From Lodderomyces elongisporus (lineage: Eukaryota > Ascomycota > Pichiomycetes > Serinales > Debaryomycetaceae), in NCBI RefSeq assembly GCF_030384665.1, contig NC_083674.1:1426001-1490000 (forward strand): 64,000 nucleotides of DNA. The letters run 5' to 3'. Made by a program: the position numbers and the translations under genes. Of this stretch, positions 32,081 through 43,623 are shown one piece after another. A model generated the notes under the pieces. That model worked only from the letters and a program-made list of their open reading frames with translations. It made no database searches and had not been told where the DNA came from. Every line of letters starts with the position of its first letter. The first letter of the stretch is position 1.

Positions 32081-33026
32081 TTAGTGGTGTTCTTCCTCAA
32101 CAGTGTCAAAGACGAACCAGTCACCGTTTTCAGATGAGTCCTCAGCAGAAGTAGCTTGTTCAGTTTGTGTTTCAACTTCACTGTCTTCATAGGTTTTCAC
32201 TTCTTCAGTTGACAATTCGTGAATTTGTGGAATTGATGGTTTACCTGGCAATTGGAATTTCTTGACAGCAGCATCGATTTCTTCTTGTGACAAAGGCTTG
32301 GCTTTGAATTGTCTGATATTGTTCACATACAAATCACCAATCAAGTTGGATCTTCTTGGTGTGAGTGAAAAGAATCTCTTTGATGAAAGGCTCTAAAAAA
32401 AGGAAAGCAAATTTTTGTTAGTATTACTCAAAATTGTTTCGACATGGAATAACGAGAACATAACAAAGTCAAATCAATGGTTGAAATTTGGAGAAATGGT
32501 TGTAATCGTACTGAAAGTTTAGCAATAATGTACAAGCCGAAACGAATTTGGTCATACATATTGCTCCATCATATCAAGAGTTTATTGTACTGTCTCTCCA
32601 TGATTTACTTTTCATTCAAATATATTTTCCTCGTAGCTAAAAGAATTGAATTGTTTATTTTGTTGTTTTCCAAAAAAAACGTTCTTGCAAAGAACTTCCA
32701 TTTATGTTTTTATCATTTTTTTTTTCTTCCATCCTGTCAAAAAGGGGGGGGAATCCCCCATATAGGCGATATGTCAACCTTTGAAATAGTAAATGTCAAA
32801 TATTTCCACCTCCAGCTTTTTATTTATATCAAAATTCATGTTCATGCTTATGCACATGCTTATGTTTATATTCCTATTCTTGTTCAAGTTCTTGTTCATG
32901 TTTTAATTGAGTGTCCGAGGGTACCTGCACTCTCCATTGACAACACATTTTCTCTGCTAATCCATTGTAGTTCTTCTTGTTTCTGCTCATAGACAATATT
33001 CAAATACATACTGCAATTCTCAACAT
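32081..33026 (-). CDS. ATP14: F1Fo ATP synthase subunit h (Atp14), two exons
   Basis: 108 aa after splicing. Exon 1 is 15 nt (33026-33012, MLRIA). Exon 2 is 32392-32081 and starts SLSSKRFFSLTPRRSNLIGDLYV. The joined N-terminus is a typical presequence: no acids, Arg/Ser/Phe-rich. The mature part matches yeast Atp14: an N-terminal helix (DLYVNNIRQFKAKPLS), then LPGKPSIPQIHELS, then a very acidic tail ending DWFVFDTVEEEHH (S. cerevisiae has DWLVLDDAEE there). Subunit h belongs to the peripheral stalk and is needed for assembly. Without exon 1 no in-frame ATG exists upstream, so splicing is required. It is divergent from YHC1. Confidence 0.93.
32393..33011 (-). other. Long spliceosomal intron in ATP14
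   Basis: 619 nt: donor GTATGT at 33011-33006, perfect branch TACTAAC at 32423-32417, acceptor TTTTTTTAG ending at 32393. It is phase 0. It is far longer than the SMD2 and GAF introns here and is AT-rich, with repeats of the CATG/TTCATG type. I see no snoRNA boxes by eye. Confidence 0.9.
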
Positions 33027-33493
33027 CTTTGTTATTATACTTAACCTTGTGTGTTTATTATCAACAATATCAGGTGTATGCTTCACTACAATAACCAGTT
33101 TAGTTTTTTCAACTTGGATTCAAAGAGAGCGTGAGAGCATGAATGAGTGAGTATGAGAGAGAGAGAGAGAGAATGTGTGTGTGTGTGTGTTAAAGTTAAT
33201 GCGACTCGCAATATATAGAAAGTCGTGTTCGAATATCAACAATTTTCGCTCAATATGTTCGCTCCATCTTCTTTTCCACAAAAATTCAATTCCATTGGAT
33301 GACGAACCAATAGAGAACTGAAAAAGCTGGTTCACGTGACACGCATCTTCTAACATACACTGCAACTCATAAACATTTATACACATATATACACATATAT
33401 ATATATGAATATATTGATCCAATAACACCCACGTTTGGTAAAGCTTGCCACTTTTTTTTGCAATTACAATTTTTAATCCACTTATTGTGTAGC
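33027..33493. promoter_or_regulatory. Divergent promoter ATP14 / YHC1
   Basis: 467 bp with a CACGTG box at 33333-33338 (TTCACGTGAC), GA and GT dinucleotide runs at ~33153-33190 and TA-rich stretches near 33380-33410. Confidence 0.5.
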
Positions 33494-34051
33494 ATGCCAA
33501 AGTATTATTGTGATTACTGCAAGTCGTATTTGACGCACGACACGTTGAGTGTTCGAAAATCCCATCTTATGGGAAAAAACCATATAAAGTACTATTGTGA
33601 CTACTACGAATTCAAGGCAAAGGAGACGGGCGAATGGAAGCCACTGGAACTAGCGTACGAAGTAACCTTTGATAAGTTGAATAGGGGTATTCCAGGTGGT
33701 GACGATTATTCTAAAAACTCAAATAACGACATTAGAAATGGACATGGACATGGACATGGACATGGACATGGCAATGTAAATAGTTATAGTAATGGAAATG
33801 GGAATGGGGTAGTGGATCGAAGGCGGAGGGTTGACAATACCCTGGACATGAATCCAAAAGGAGCTAGTTACAGTAGAGACAGTTTGAGTAATAATTATAT
33901 TCATGATAACGATGATGGTGACTATAGTAGTGGTGGGTTTATACTACCGCCGCCACCACATTTAAGTGGAATGCCCTTGCCGCCACCGTCTCACTATAAT
34001 CTTACCAAGGAGCTTCAGGAAGCTATATGGAAACAAACAAGATCGAGATGA
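33494..34051 (+). CDS. YHC1: U1 snRNP protein C (Yhc1)
   Basis: 185 aa from ATG at 33494 ([16 protein letters not shown]). The U1-C zinc finger is complete with C6, C9, H24 and H30, the same spacing as human U1[11 protein letters not shown] contacts the U1/5'-splice-site duplex. It stabilises U1 snRNP binding to the 5' splice site. After the finger come a helix (~45-65), a Gly-His repeat (~82-93, encoded by a GGACAT hexamer repeat), Asn/Ser-rich sequence and a Pro-rich end ([18 protein letters not shown]). The frame is open 12 codons upstream only from a CTG/TTG-type codon, so the conserved MPK start is taken. S. cerevisiae Yhc1 is 231 aa. Confidence 0.95.
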   Translation: MPKYYCDYCKSYLTHDTLSVRKSHLMGKNHIKYYCDYYEFKAKETGEWKPLELAYEVTFDKLNRGIPGGDDYSKNSNNDIRNGHGHGHGHGHGNVNSYSNGNGNGVVDRRRRVDNTLDMNPKGASYSRDSLSNNYIHDNDDGDYSSGGFILPPPPHLSGMPLPPPSHYNLTKELQEAIWKQTRSR

Positions 34052-34717
34052 AAAGGAAACGGTGAAGTAAAGGGAACAAAACTAATAAAAGAACATAAAT
34101 ATATATATATATATATATAAAACAAATAGGTATGGGTGGTGAAAAAATCAAAGAACCAGTCAACGTACATACTGGACCTATTCGACCGTTTCCATTCTTG
34201 TTTATTTAATTAGTTGCAAAGTATTTTTTTTTAAATATAACAGGTGGAATTTAGACTTATCCTTGTTTTTATTTTTGCCTTTGACTTTTCTACATGATTT
34301 AATGATTGTATAGTTGTATGATGAAGCGGTGAAGTGATAATGTTTTTCTAACTAGTTGGAGGGTAAAATGAGATATTACAATCACGACTTTTGGTTTCGA
34401 TTGAGTAATTTACTAGCTTTACCACTATATTCATTGAACTTGTCGTTTAGAGATATGAAGGAATTGGATGATAAAGAGGAATGTAAAAATAAATAAAAGA
34501 AAAGGAAAAAGGAAAGGGAAAAAGATAACCAAATAATAGATTAACTCCTTTTTTTTTACGTCTACATCAGAACTGCTAGTTTCAATTGTAATCAAAAAAG
34601 TTTTTTTCATTTAACCTGCTTCTGGTTCAGTTTTAGCTTCTTGTTCAGCTTCTTGTTCAGCTTCTTGTTCTACTACTTAATTCTTATTCCTCTTCTCTCT
34701 TCTTCTAGCAAGCTGCC
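34052..34717. other. Convergent 3' spacer YHC1 / GSP1
   Basis: 666 bp with a TA run at ~34090-34110, T tracts and a GCTTCTTGTTCA-type direct repeat at ~34618-34670, just past the GSP1 stop. No gene seen. Confidence 0.5.
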
Positions 34718-35365
34718 TTACAAGTCTGCGTCATCTTCATCTGGCAATGGCAAAGCGGTGGCTTGTTCCATTTCTTGTTGGTATTTTTGCATCAAGTCTG
34801 AGTCAACTTGGACTTCTGGTGGAGCCAAAGCTGGGGAAGCGACGAATTCCAATTGTGGGTTACCAACCAATTTTCTAGCCAACCAAAGGAATGGCTTTTC
34901 AAAGTTGTAGTTTGACTTGGCGGAGATGTCATAGTATTGCAAGTTCTTCTTTCTGTGGAAAGTGATGGTCTTGGCCTTGACTTTACGTTCCTTGACATCG
35001 ACTTTGTTACCACACAAGACGATTGGGATGTTTTCACAAACTCTCACCAAGTCTCTGTGCCAGTTTGGAACGTTTTTGTATGTGATTCTTGAGGTGACAT
35101 CGAACATGATGATACCACATTGACCATTGATGTAGTAACCATCTCTCAAACCACCAAACTTTTCTTGACCTGCAGTGTCCCAGACATCGAATTTCAACTC
35201 ACCAAAGTTGGTGTGGAATCCCAAGGGATGGACTTCAACACCCAAGGTGGCGATATATTTTTTTTCAAACTCACCTGTCAAGTGTCTCTTGACAAAAGTG
35301 GTTTTACCAGTACCACCGTCTCCAACGAGGACTAATTTGAAAGTAGGAACTTCTTGAGCTGACAT
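34718..35365 (-). CDS. GSP1: Ran GTPase Gsp1
   Basis: 215 aa, the normal Ran length. It is the small GTPase that drives nuclear transport and spindle assembly. Motifs: G1 [10 protein letters not shown] (16-25), the Ran effector loop [15 protein letters not shown]3 [18 protein letters not shown]4 [11 protein letters not shown]5 EISAK-like (here [15 protein letters not shown]), and the acidic tail PDEDDADL with no CAAX box, typical of Ran. The sequence is very close to other yeast Gsp1 proteins and has no visible oddity. Confidence 0.98.
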   Translation of the reverse strand: MSAQEVPTFKLVLVGDGGTGKTTFVKRHLTGEFEKKYIATLGVEVHPLGFHTNFGELKFDVWDTAGQEKFGGLRDGYYINGQCGIIMFDVTSRITYKNVPNWHRDLVRVCENIPIVLCGNKVDVKERKVKAKTITFHRKKNLQYYDISAKSNYNFEKPFLWLARKLVGNPQLEFVASPALAPPEVQVDSDLMQKYQQEMEQATALPLPDEDDADL

Positions 35366-36320
35366 TGTTAATGATATTTATAAAACACGTATATATAGAT
35401 GGATCGATTGATTGATTGATTTGTGGTTGTGGTTGTGGTTGTGTGTGTGTGTGTCAAAAGATGGGAAAATCTATCTCTGAATTTTTGAATCGACGATGAC
35501 GTTATTATTGTGATCTATTTTTTTTTTCGTTTATACTTCTTTGCACTCAAAGTCTCTCAATTTCAGTCTCAGTCTCAGTCTCAGTCTCACTATAAGTCTC
35601 TCTCTTTTCCCTCGCACTTCTTTTTACTTTTTTCTTTTTTTTTTTTCTTTTTTCAGATGAGAGTGGGAGATGGATGAAGCAGAAGGCGGCGAAGAAATTA
35701 GAGGGAGAGTTAGAGTCAGAGAGGGAGAGAAAAATGGTTGATTCTCATCTACTTGCGATATTGTCGCTACCATATGCTACTTTTCTATATGTTTTCTCTT
35801 GTTTTTCTGTTGTTGTTTTTTTTTTTTAATTATTATTTAATTATTTTTGTTTTGTTGAGTTCAACAGTTAGCAACATCTTGTTCAGATAGTGAATTGGTT
35901 CATTCAACATGGAAAGAAATAGAAAGTAAAGAGGCATATAGCAGCATAGAGGAAGTAGTGAATTAAAAGATAGATTAAAGAAGAGAAAAAAAAAATTAAA
36001 CAACATGTATCTGTAATTGTATATGAGTAAATAAAGGAGGAAAAAAAAGAGAAAAAAAAAATTCCTTTGCACTTTTTAGCTTTCAAAATACTATATTTGG
36101 TTCTGTTTAGATTCTTTGACTAAAGCCAATCGTCTTCACCACTTTGTTTTTAAAGCCAAAATATATATATAAAAAAAAAAAAAAAAAAGAGAGAAAATTT
36201 TTTATTAATAGCTTGTCGCAATATTCAAAACATAGGAAAAGAAAAGAGAAGAAAAGAGAAGTTTGATGCAATTTTACACGACCTGTGAAGTATTTGGTTG
36301 CAAAAAAAACATACACACAC

Positions 36321-36321
<1 letters not shown>

Positions 36322-36365
<44 letters not shown>
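36322..36365 (+). repeat. (GA)n microsatellite
   Basis: About 21 GA units, the longest dinucleotide run of this kind in the window. Noncoding. Confidence 0.85.
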
Positions 36366-36367
<2 letters not shown>

Positions 36368-38075
36368 ACGAGAAAAGAAAAGCAAGAAGCGGAGGTATGC
36401 TTGTGTCGAATCGTGTATAAACTAGTAAGAATGTCTACTGAAGCAACTTGTGATGCAAATGTTAATGCATTTATCTATAAATACTATGGATAATACCAAA
36501 AAGTGTTTAAAGCTTAGCTATATGAAAATTTTATTAGGACAAAATTAAAAAAAAGAAAAGAATGACAGGTCTTGGTTGTTAACAACCAAGTTTATCAATT
36601 GAGGATTTTGACTAAAAACCATGCAAAAAAGATAGAAAGATCAAACACGACAAAACATAACAATGCAAAGCGAAACAAAACAACTGTCAAGTAAAGAAAA
36701 TGAGATAATAACCAGATACATTAATTAATTTCAAAGAGAACAACAACAACAACAACAAGAAGAGGAAAAAGAGGCTGGAAACAGTCGACCGACATTTGGT
36801 TCATATGCTTTAGAGTGATTTGAAAGAGATTGCCCATTTTCTTGTTATTTTTTTTTTTCAAACAGTGGACACAAGTCATATTTTGCTTCCCCCGGTCCTT
36901 CCACGTTCTTTTACTTCCCTACCCCACTTTAACCAGCACTTGAAAGTGAAATTAAAACACTGTCATTCAACCTTTGGGTGAACTGTTAAATAATACAAAC
37001 AAACAAACAGAACAAAGAGAAAATAAAACAAAGAGAAAGAAGGAAGAATACTCTCTTTTTCTGTTACTTTGCCGTTATTTTTTTCCCCCATAGTCGACGA
37101 GTGATTTGTAACTTCACATGTCTTTATTTGATAAAGGCGGCGAAGGAAAGTTGCATACTTTTCATCACCATCACCATCACCATCACCATTTTGCATATCC
37201 TTTTTTTGATTTGCAGTTGCTCAATAAATTGCATTGGCGCGCGAAATGTGATATTTTTTTGTATTGCACGTACGATCCAATACTTTCCCAAACGTCCATT
37301 CTATACTAGTACCATCCGTTTTGTCGCATTCTTGTCTGATTTGGAAACAGACTGACAATATACTATCACAACTATCACACTACCAGAAATCAGTGTAACG
37401 TAAGAACATGTATATATATATATATATATATACATATACTTTAAATTCAAAGATGGGATATTTTTAGAGAAAGTTTTCGCCTTCTCGTCCCTCGTTTCTT
37501 GCTGATTCAGTTGTTGATTCAGTTGTTCTTTATTTTTGTGTTTTTTTATTTTTCAAAAAAAAAAAAAACAAAAGACTCTTTACACAGAAACACAAAAAGA
37601 TGAAACGCGACGTGAGGGATAAAGGGTTTTCCTGTTTTCTTTTCTCTAAAAGAAAGGCGGAAAAAAAACAAAAAAAGGAAACATGGTTGTGAGATTGCGT
37701 GTGCCGTTTTTCGGAGAGAGAGAGTGTGTGTGATTTGAAGGCAGGTACCCCCTCTTCCACCCTCTCCTCCCCCCCTTCCCCAAAACCAAGAGAGACAATT
37801 ATACAACGATTTGAAAGCAGTTAAACCAAAGAGAAAATTACACTTACACACACACACACTCACACATAGATAGATACGAGCTTAGCTAACAAAGTACCAG
37901 AACTGTTCTAGTACTTGTGAAATGGAGTTCTTTCATTTTAGGGTCGTTATTGTTGCTTAAAAGACACACAGTGTAATTGGGCATGTCACATTGATTTCAT
38001 TTACTAAAACTCACTATTTGAGGAAAAACAGAAAATAAAAATCAAAAAAATAATAAAAAAAAAACCAGAGAAAAC

Positions 38076-38225
38076 ATGAAACGAGTAGCAAAGTTGTTTC
38101 AAACAACTAAACATTGTGTACTGAGCTATAGTAATCATTTATTCCAAGTCACAAAGCGGTTTTTACGATACACCTTTGATATATTACCCTCAGCCCAAGA
38201 TATCCAAACCGAAGGATTAAAATAG
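38076..38225 (+). CDS. Candidate small ORF, 49 aa, doubtful
   Basis: The frame starts with ATG (MKRVAKLFQTTKHC) and ends TAG after 49 codons (DIQTEGLK). It has no repeats, a basic amphipathic first half and mixed codons, and it sits alone between A-rich flanks. It could be a real small protein, a leader ORF of the RNA-binding protein transcript, or chance. Only conservation or ribosome profiling could tell. Confidence 0.2.
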   Translation: MKRVAKLFQTTKHCVLSYSNHLFQVTKRFLRYTFDILPSAQDIQTEGLK

Positions 38226-39450
38226 AATAAAAACTGAACAAACAAAGAAAGCAAGAAAGTCAATGAAAGCAAGTTAAAAAAATAAACCAGTACTATTCGT
38301 AATCTATTTCACTTTAAATTCTTTCACTGTTGATGCTATAGACTTGCAACTTAGGGGTGTGTTATTATTAGGCAACCCTGACACGAGAAAGACAAATGTG
38401 AGCCAGCATTGCATGTATATATATAAATACAGTATGGAGCCTGTTGAAAAGTGTATTGTATAAAGTACTGGCTAAAGTGTTGTTGTAGTTGTTGTAGTTG
38501 TAGATGGTGGTGTAAAGGATAAGCAATGCAACACAAACATTTTGCTGTTGAAACCAGAACCATTCACTACCAATGCAACACCAACAAATAAAATTAAAGA
38601 ATAAAAAATAAAAATTTAAAATGAAAATAAAAAAAATTACAAACCAGATTCTCCTTTAATTAAATAAAAAGAAAAACCACCACAAACTGACACAAAAACA
38701 CCAAATACCAAAAAAAGAATGAAAGAAATTAAAGAAATTAAAGAACACACACATTTTTCATTTACACGCACAATCATTCTCTTTGTAGGTGATAATTTTT
38801 TAATTCCTCTTTCTTTCTTTCTTTCTTTTAAGTTCCTCGAAGATTTTTAAATAAAAAAAAAAAAAAATTAAAAAATAAAATCAAACTTTACATAAAAATA
38901 GAACATATACAAAAATATAATTTATAGACACAGACAGAAAACACCATTTGTGTTGTATCTTTCTATACATTTCTATATCCTCTATTTTTCCCTTTTTTTT
39001 TTATTTTCTTTCTTCTCTCTACAAAAGAACCATATATCTTGTTCATTATTGTTCAATATCAACCGAGTTTAAGAACACTTTGGGAAGTAGTAGAAGTTAG
39101 AAGTTAGAAAGGAACAAGCACTAACGAGGACACAATACACGTAAACACCTTTATAACAACGGATCACATCCATTCTTTACAACAGCACCAAACAAGCCTT
39201 TTGCTTTTCTTCACACGTTTACTGAAATTTTATTTATACTTGCAAACAAATACTAGTCTCACATACCCACGAGCTGTTACCTTTTTGCCAAAAATCTTTT
39301 TTTTTTATACCAGTTTTTTTTCAAGAATTCCTTTTGGTTTGACTTTCTCCTTTTCAACCCCTTCGTTCTTAATTCATTCATTCTTTTATTTCAATTACAA
39401 CCACACGCTGGATCACATTCTCACTTGCTACACCTACACTTTCGCTAGAT

Positions 39451-42400
39451 ATGTACCACCCAAACAAACAACAGCAACAACAGCAGCAGCAACAGCAGGA
39501 GGGTTATTTCAATCATCGACATAATGGTGGTAGATTTCTGGATAACTTTGCTCCGCGATTACCGCCCCCACCACTCCATCTTCAGCATCACCAATACTAC
39601 ACTCCTATGCACAACATAAACGGCGCAATTTCACATGGCCAACACACGCCAATGACCCCACTAGACATTAACTACAGCCAGTCGATGATTCCATCCAACT
39701 TACTCGTATCCTCACCATACTTTACTCCACCACCTTCGGCTACCCATTTCTTTTCAATCCCACCACCACCACCACCCCAACAACAACAGCAACACCAAAG
39801 AACTTTAAAACGTGGACCCACCTCTCTGTCTCGATCACAGTCTCAATCACAGTCACAGTCGCCTAACCCCTCATCACGGTTTGGAAATGGAAGAAATTCG
39901 AGTAGGCTGTGGAATAGTAAAGAGAATTATCCTGACAAGCCTATGCAACATTCTTTTATCAATACCATGAGCAACAACGAAAATCTAGACAATTATGCTA
40001 CATCACCAATAACCAACAAGGAGAACCCATGTCCTTCCAACCATAACAACTTTGACCAGCTCAATATATCAAGAACCGTTATCTTGAAAAACTTGGCTGA
40101 AAATACCAGTTTGCATCAGATATTGGACAATATAGACTATGGACCCATTGAACACATCAAGCTCTTTACAAAACAAAAACCAAACTTGCTCTCAAAAGAC
40201 GGTTTAGAGAATAACGACGTAAAGACAAAAATATGCCACATCTCCTTTATCAACAACAAGATTTCAATGTTATACTATACCCATGCTACAAACGCATCTA
40301 ATCTTGACACGTTGAGAGAAACATTACACTCTCACAACTTGAAAATTCAATTGAACAATATCAACGACAGAAAAAATACACCATCTAGATCTAAACAGGA
40401 TTTGATGAAGCCCAAAACTATCAACTATATCAATAACCTCAATGCAACACGATGTATTTCGTTGAAAATAGGCATAGATACTAAATTACCACTACAAAGA
40501 GAAGCCAAAAATGTGGAAAATACTCTACTCGAGGAAATTAAGCAATCAATACTAGTTCAGTGCGAAAAATTTGGAGATGTAGAAAATTTCGATATTGAAA
40601 TGGTGAACAATAATAATGATGATGAAGAAGAAGAAGAAGAAGAAGAAGAAGAAGAAGAAGAAGAAGAGCATCAAGAAGAACACAAAGAAGAAGTGGCAAA
40701 ACAGACAACAAGCGCGACAGCAAAGTCAGATAGGAAAGTAGACAATGACACTATTCACGTTTCTCAATCTTGCTCGACCTTATATGTGAGTTGCATAGCT
40801 TTTATTCATTTCACATCCATCGACTCTGCCATAAAGGCATATGAAGCCTTTATCAAAAAAGTTAATCACAAATCGATAGTGCATGACCACAAACAAAAGA
40901 ATAAAGACACAGCAAAACTTGACATATCATCTGATGTAAATGGTTTGCATATAGAGCAAAACCATCACATTATATCCACGACTTTTGCCCAAGACCGATG
41001 CGACCGCACACCCATTGATAACAAGCACATAGATTATAGCATCAACGAATTTCTTGAAACAAGAAGTTCAAAAAGTGTCAATGGCGCAAGGGTAGGAGAC
41101 GAGATCATCACAACTGAAACTATACTTGATTCTGATTGCAATTCTGAATCTGATTTTGATAACAATAGTCCCGCCATGAGCAGCTTTACAGCGTCCCCCA
41201 ACGAGAGGGAACTCCCTGAAGAACTTGGCATCTTGGACCCAGTGAGCCCAAACTCGTCCGATATAGATAATGCATCACCAATAGTACGCGAGAGATACAA
41301 TGATACAAGCGAAGACGGTTGCATTCAGTCAACCATAAGCAACGGTGCATATTCCATAATTTCTTCAAATCAAGAATACCTCAACCACATGCACTACCCA
41401 TCTGGGCATAACTCTGATCACCATCCGGGGATTATTGTACCAGTATCTCGCGATTTCACTCCTTCCTTTACACCTTCTTCTCCTCCATACACATCTCACT
41501 CAAATCACTCATATCTGTCATCACAGTTTTACCTCCCTCAGCATCCACCATCATCTATCCACGAGTTCAATGGTAATCGATCGATATATTTGGGAAATTT
41601 ACATCCCAACACTACGGTGGAAGAAATTGCCAATAACGTTCGCGCTGGTGGCTTGGTAGAGTCCATAAACTATTTGCCTGAAAAGAGAGTATGTTTTATA
41701 ACATTTGTTGACGCAGTTGTTGCCCACAAGTTCTATGTCAATCATCAAGTGTTGCACCAGCTAGTCATACACGGATACGACATTGTTGTCGGATGGGCAA
41801 AGCAACACAGTGGACCATTGCATCGCGATATTGCACTTGCTGTTACCGCTGGTGCATCAAGGAATGTGTACATTGGAATTAAACCAAACCGCGACGAAAA
41901 TGGTTTCAAACCTATGATGCCAAGCGAGGATGAATTGAGAGAGGATTTTTCCAAAATTGGTGAACTTGAACAAATTAATTTCTATCACAATAAGGATTGT
42001 GGGTTTCTTAATTTTGTAAATATTACCGATGCGATTGCTGTAGTTGAAGCATTTGAATCAGATGAAATGGATGGTGTTTACAGATTATCGAAAGCGCTTT
42101 ACGGAAATCAAGATCACGCCAACCAATTTTATCACAAGTACAAGGAATTCAAGATAAGTTATGCTAAAGATAGGTGCGGTAATCAACCGAAATTTTCGTT
42201 TAGAAAAAAACCAAACGGATCTCAAGGTTCAACTTACCAGCAATACCAAGAACAATTACACTCAAGCCTTCGCAAATACAATAAAGATAAATTTACAAAA
42301 ACAAGATACTCTGAGTCAAGTAATGCCAGAGATGCAAATGAGCCATTATCAGACGAAGCTGCCATGATATTTGGAATTGTGAACAACAGTGTTCAATCCA

Positions 42401-43359
42401 ATGGCACCACTAATGGATCATTAGGAAAAGAGCAGACTCATTCAACGGATAAAACATTGAAGAAACAAAATGGATCAAGTTCCAATGGAGCAACCGATAG
42501 AACCAGGAGTGAACATGAGCACGCTGGCAACCAACTTGAAATGCCTACAATAGAAGAAAGTAAAGAAACAATTACAGAAGAACAACCAGAAAAAGAAAAA
42601 GCAGGAGAAGCGGAAGCAGAAGAAGAAGATGATGAAGCGGAAGAAGAAGAAGAAGAAGATGATGATGATGATGAGGACGTTTCAATTATAATCGGATCCG
42701 AGGATATGAGCTTTTCTTTTGATCGTAGTGAGGAAAAGGAAAGATCAAAGGCTCCTAATTCAAAGAATACTCGTTATGCTCAGCGCAAACTGCGCAAACA
42801 ATATCAGAACAATTATGACAAGGACTATGCAGATTTACACCGAGGGAAAGTTTCTCGATCCTCTTCAAACGTGCTGCTTAGCAGTAGTGTAAATTATCAA
42901 TATTCACCATACATTCAACCTCAGTCAGTCTATTATTTTCCGCTGGCCAGTAGAAACAGCTCTACCAGCAGCTTTAGGACAAACAGGAGCCAGCATAGTC
43001 AGAAGTGGCACTCAACATTGCCTCAAGGTAATGCTGGCTACCCTATACAGCCTGTGCCATATCCTCAGCAAGTATTTGCTATGCAGCAACAACCAGGTCA
43101 GTATCACGGACAACAGTATCCACAGATTCGCTATATACCAGTTATTCAAAATCAAGTTGTTTCTCCAAATCTCCAAGCACCTTCATATAATCTGGGCGAA
43201 CACCGCTCTTCTGGAAGCGAGGTGATGGCCCAGTACTTGGCAAAAACGCAGCGCAACCAGATGATATATGAACCTGTTGACAAAAATGGAGTGGAGAGAG
43301 GGACTCCGGGAAAGTATAGCATTCGAGGGAAAACTCATCATAATGGTTTAAAAAGGTAA
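39451..43359 (+). CDS. Large multi-RRM RNA-binding protein (Nab6/Mrn1 family)
   Basis: 1302 aa. The N-terminus has polyQ (7-16), Pro runs (~38-42, ~107-112) and a Ser-Gln repeat. RRM-like segments: ~207-290 (TVILKNLAENTSLHQIL); ~335-480 (CISLKIG..., resuming at STLYVSCIAFIHFTS), split by an acidic E/D insert at ~390-410; ~709-790 (SIYLGNLHPNTTVEEIANNV, CFITFVDAVVAHKF); and ~800-905 (SRNVYIGIKPNRDENGF, FLNFVNITDAIAVVEAF, then YAKDRCGNQP). The link HSGPLHRDIALAVTAGASRNVYIG and the final YAKDRCGN are hallmarks of the fungal Mrn1/Nab6 family, which binds mRNAs of cell-wall and other genes. The length favours Nab6 (about 1130 aa) over Mrn1 (about 610 aa). The C-terminal half is disordered, with an E/D block (~1055-1075) and Q/P-rich sequence. 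Confidence 0.88.
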   Translation: MYHPNKQQQQQQQQQQEGYFNHRHNGGRFLDNFAPRLPPPPLHLQHHQYYTPMHNINGAISHGQHTPMTPLDINYSQSMIPSNLLVSSPYFTPPPSATHFFSIPPPPPPQQQQQHQRTLKRGPTSLSRSQSQSQSQSPNPSSRFGNGRNSSRLWNSKENYPDKPMQHSFINTMSNNENLDNYATSPITNKENPCPSNHNNFDQLNISRTVILKNLAENTSLHQILDNIDYGPIEHIKLFTKQKPNLLSKDGLENNDVKTKICHISFINNKISMLYYTHATNASNLDTLRETLHSHNLKIQLNNINDRKNTPSRSKQDLMKPKTINYINNLNATRCISLKIGIDTKLPLQREAKNVENTLLEEIKQSILVQCEKFGDVENFDIEMVNNNNDDEEEEEEEEEEEEEEEHQEEHKEEVAKQTTSATAKSDRKVDNDTIHVSQSCSTLYVSCIAFIHFTSIDSAIKAYEAFIKKVNHKSIVHDHKQKNKDTAKLDISSDVNGLHIEQNHHIISTTFAQDRCDRTPIDNKHIDYSINEFLETRSSKSVNGARVGDEIITTETILDSDCNSESDFDNNSPAMSSFTASPNERELPEELGILDPVSPNSSDIDNASPIVRERYNDTSEDGCIQSTISNGAYSIISSNQEYLNHMHYPSGHNSDHHPGIIVPVSRDFTPSFTPSSPPYTSHSNHSYLSSQFYLPQHPPSSIHEFNGNRSIYLGNLHPNTTVEEIANNVRAGGLVESINYLPEKRVCFITFVDAVVAHKFYVNHQVLHQLVIHGYDIVVGWAKQHSGPLHRDIALAVTAGASRNVYIGIKPNRDENGFKPMMPSEDELREDFSKIGELEQINFYHNKDCGFLNFVNITDAIAVVEAFESDEMDGVYRLSKALYGNQDHANQFYHKYKEFKISYAKDRCGNQPKFSFRKKPNGSQGSTYQQYQEQLHSSLRKYNKDKFTKTRYSESSNARDANEPLSDEAAMIFGIVNNSVQSNGTTNGSLGKEQTHSTDKTLKKQNGSSSNGATDRTRSEHEHAGNQLEMPTIEESKETITEEQPEKEKAGEAEAEEEDDEAEEEEEEDDDDDEDVSIIIGSEDMSFSFDRSEEKERSKAPNSKNTRYAQRKLRKQYQNNYDKDYADLHRGKVSRSSSNVLLSSSVNYQYSPYIQPQSVYYFPLASRNSSTSSFRTNRSQHSQKWHSTLPQGNAGYPIQPVPYPQQVFAMQQQPGQYHGQQYPQIRYIPVIQNQVVSPNLQAPSYNLGEHRSSGSEVMAQYLAKTQRNQMIYEPVDKNGVERGTPGKYSIRGKTHHNGLKR

Positions 43360-43623
43360 TGACATTACCTCGTTGTGCTTATCCATAGGTTTAGTTAGAG
43401 ATATAAATTCAGCAACTAATTAATGAAAGTGAATGAAGAGAAAGATCAAAGATGAAAAAGCAACACACACACATAAAAAGATAAAAAAAAAAGAGAGAGA
43501 GTGTGTGTGTGCGTGTGTGTATGAGAGTAAAGTTTGCCATCTCTTTTCCCTAATTTAGATTTATTATGAGATTATCTAATTTCATTTGATTTTGTTTTGT
43601 AGATATATTAAATACTTAACTAG

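Larger units (their letters stand above)
35366..39450. other. 4.1-kb gene-free spacer between GSP1 and the RNA-binding protein gene
   Basis: This region is AT-rich and full of short repeats: GTGGTT and CAGTCT units near the GSP1 start, a GA run at ~36322-36365, CACCAT units at ~37164-37187, TA runs at ~37412-37432 and A-rich sequence at 38030-38060 and 38580-38760. It holds the promoters of two divergent genes. Most short ORFs are repeat readings. One 49-codon ATG frame (38076-38225) is the only repeat-free candidate. Confidence 0.5.

Noticed and set aside
32477..32992. 171-aa ORF on the plus strand
   Set aside because: It starts at a weak position and lies inside the ATP14 intron on the opposite strand. 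Its sequence is repeat-like (HAYAHAYVYI) with no recognisable domain.
40538..40723. Leu-rich antisense ORF in the RNA-binding protein gene
   Set aside because: Reverse reading of the GAA repeat.
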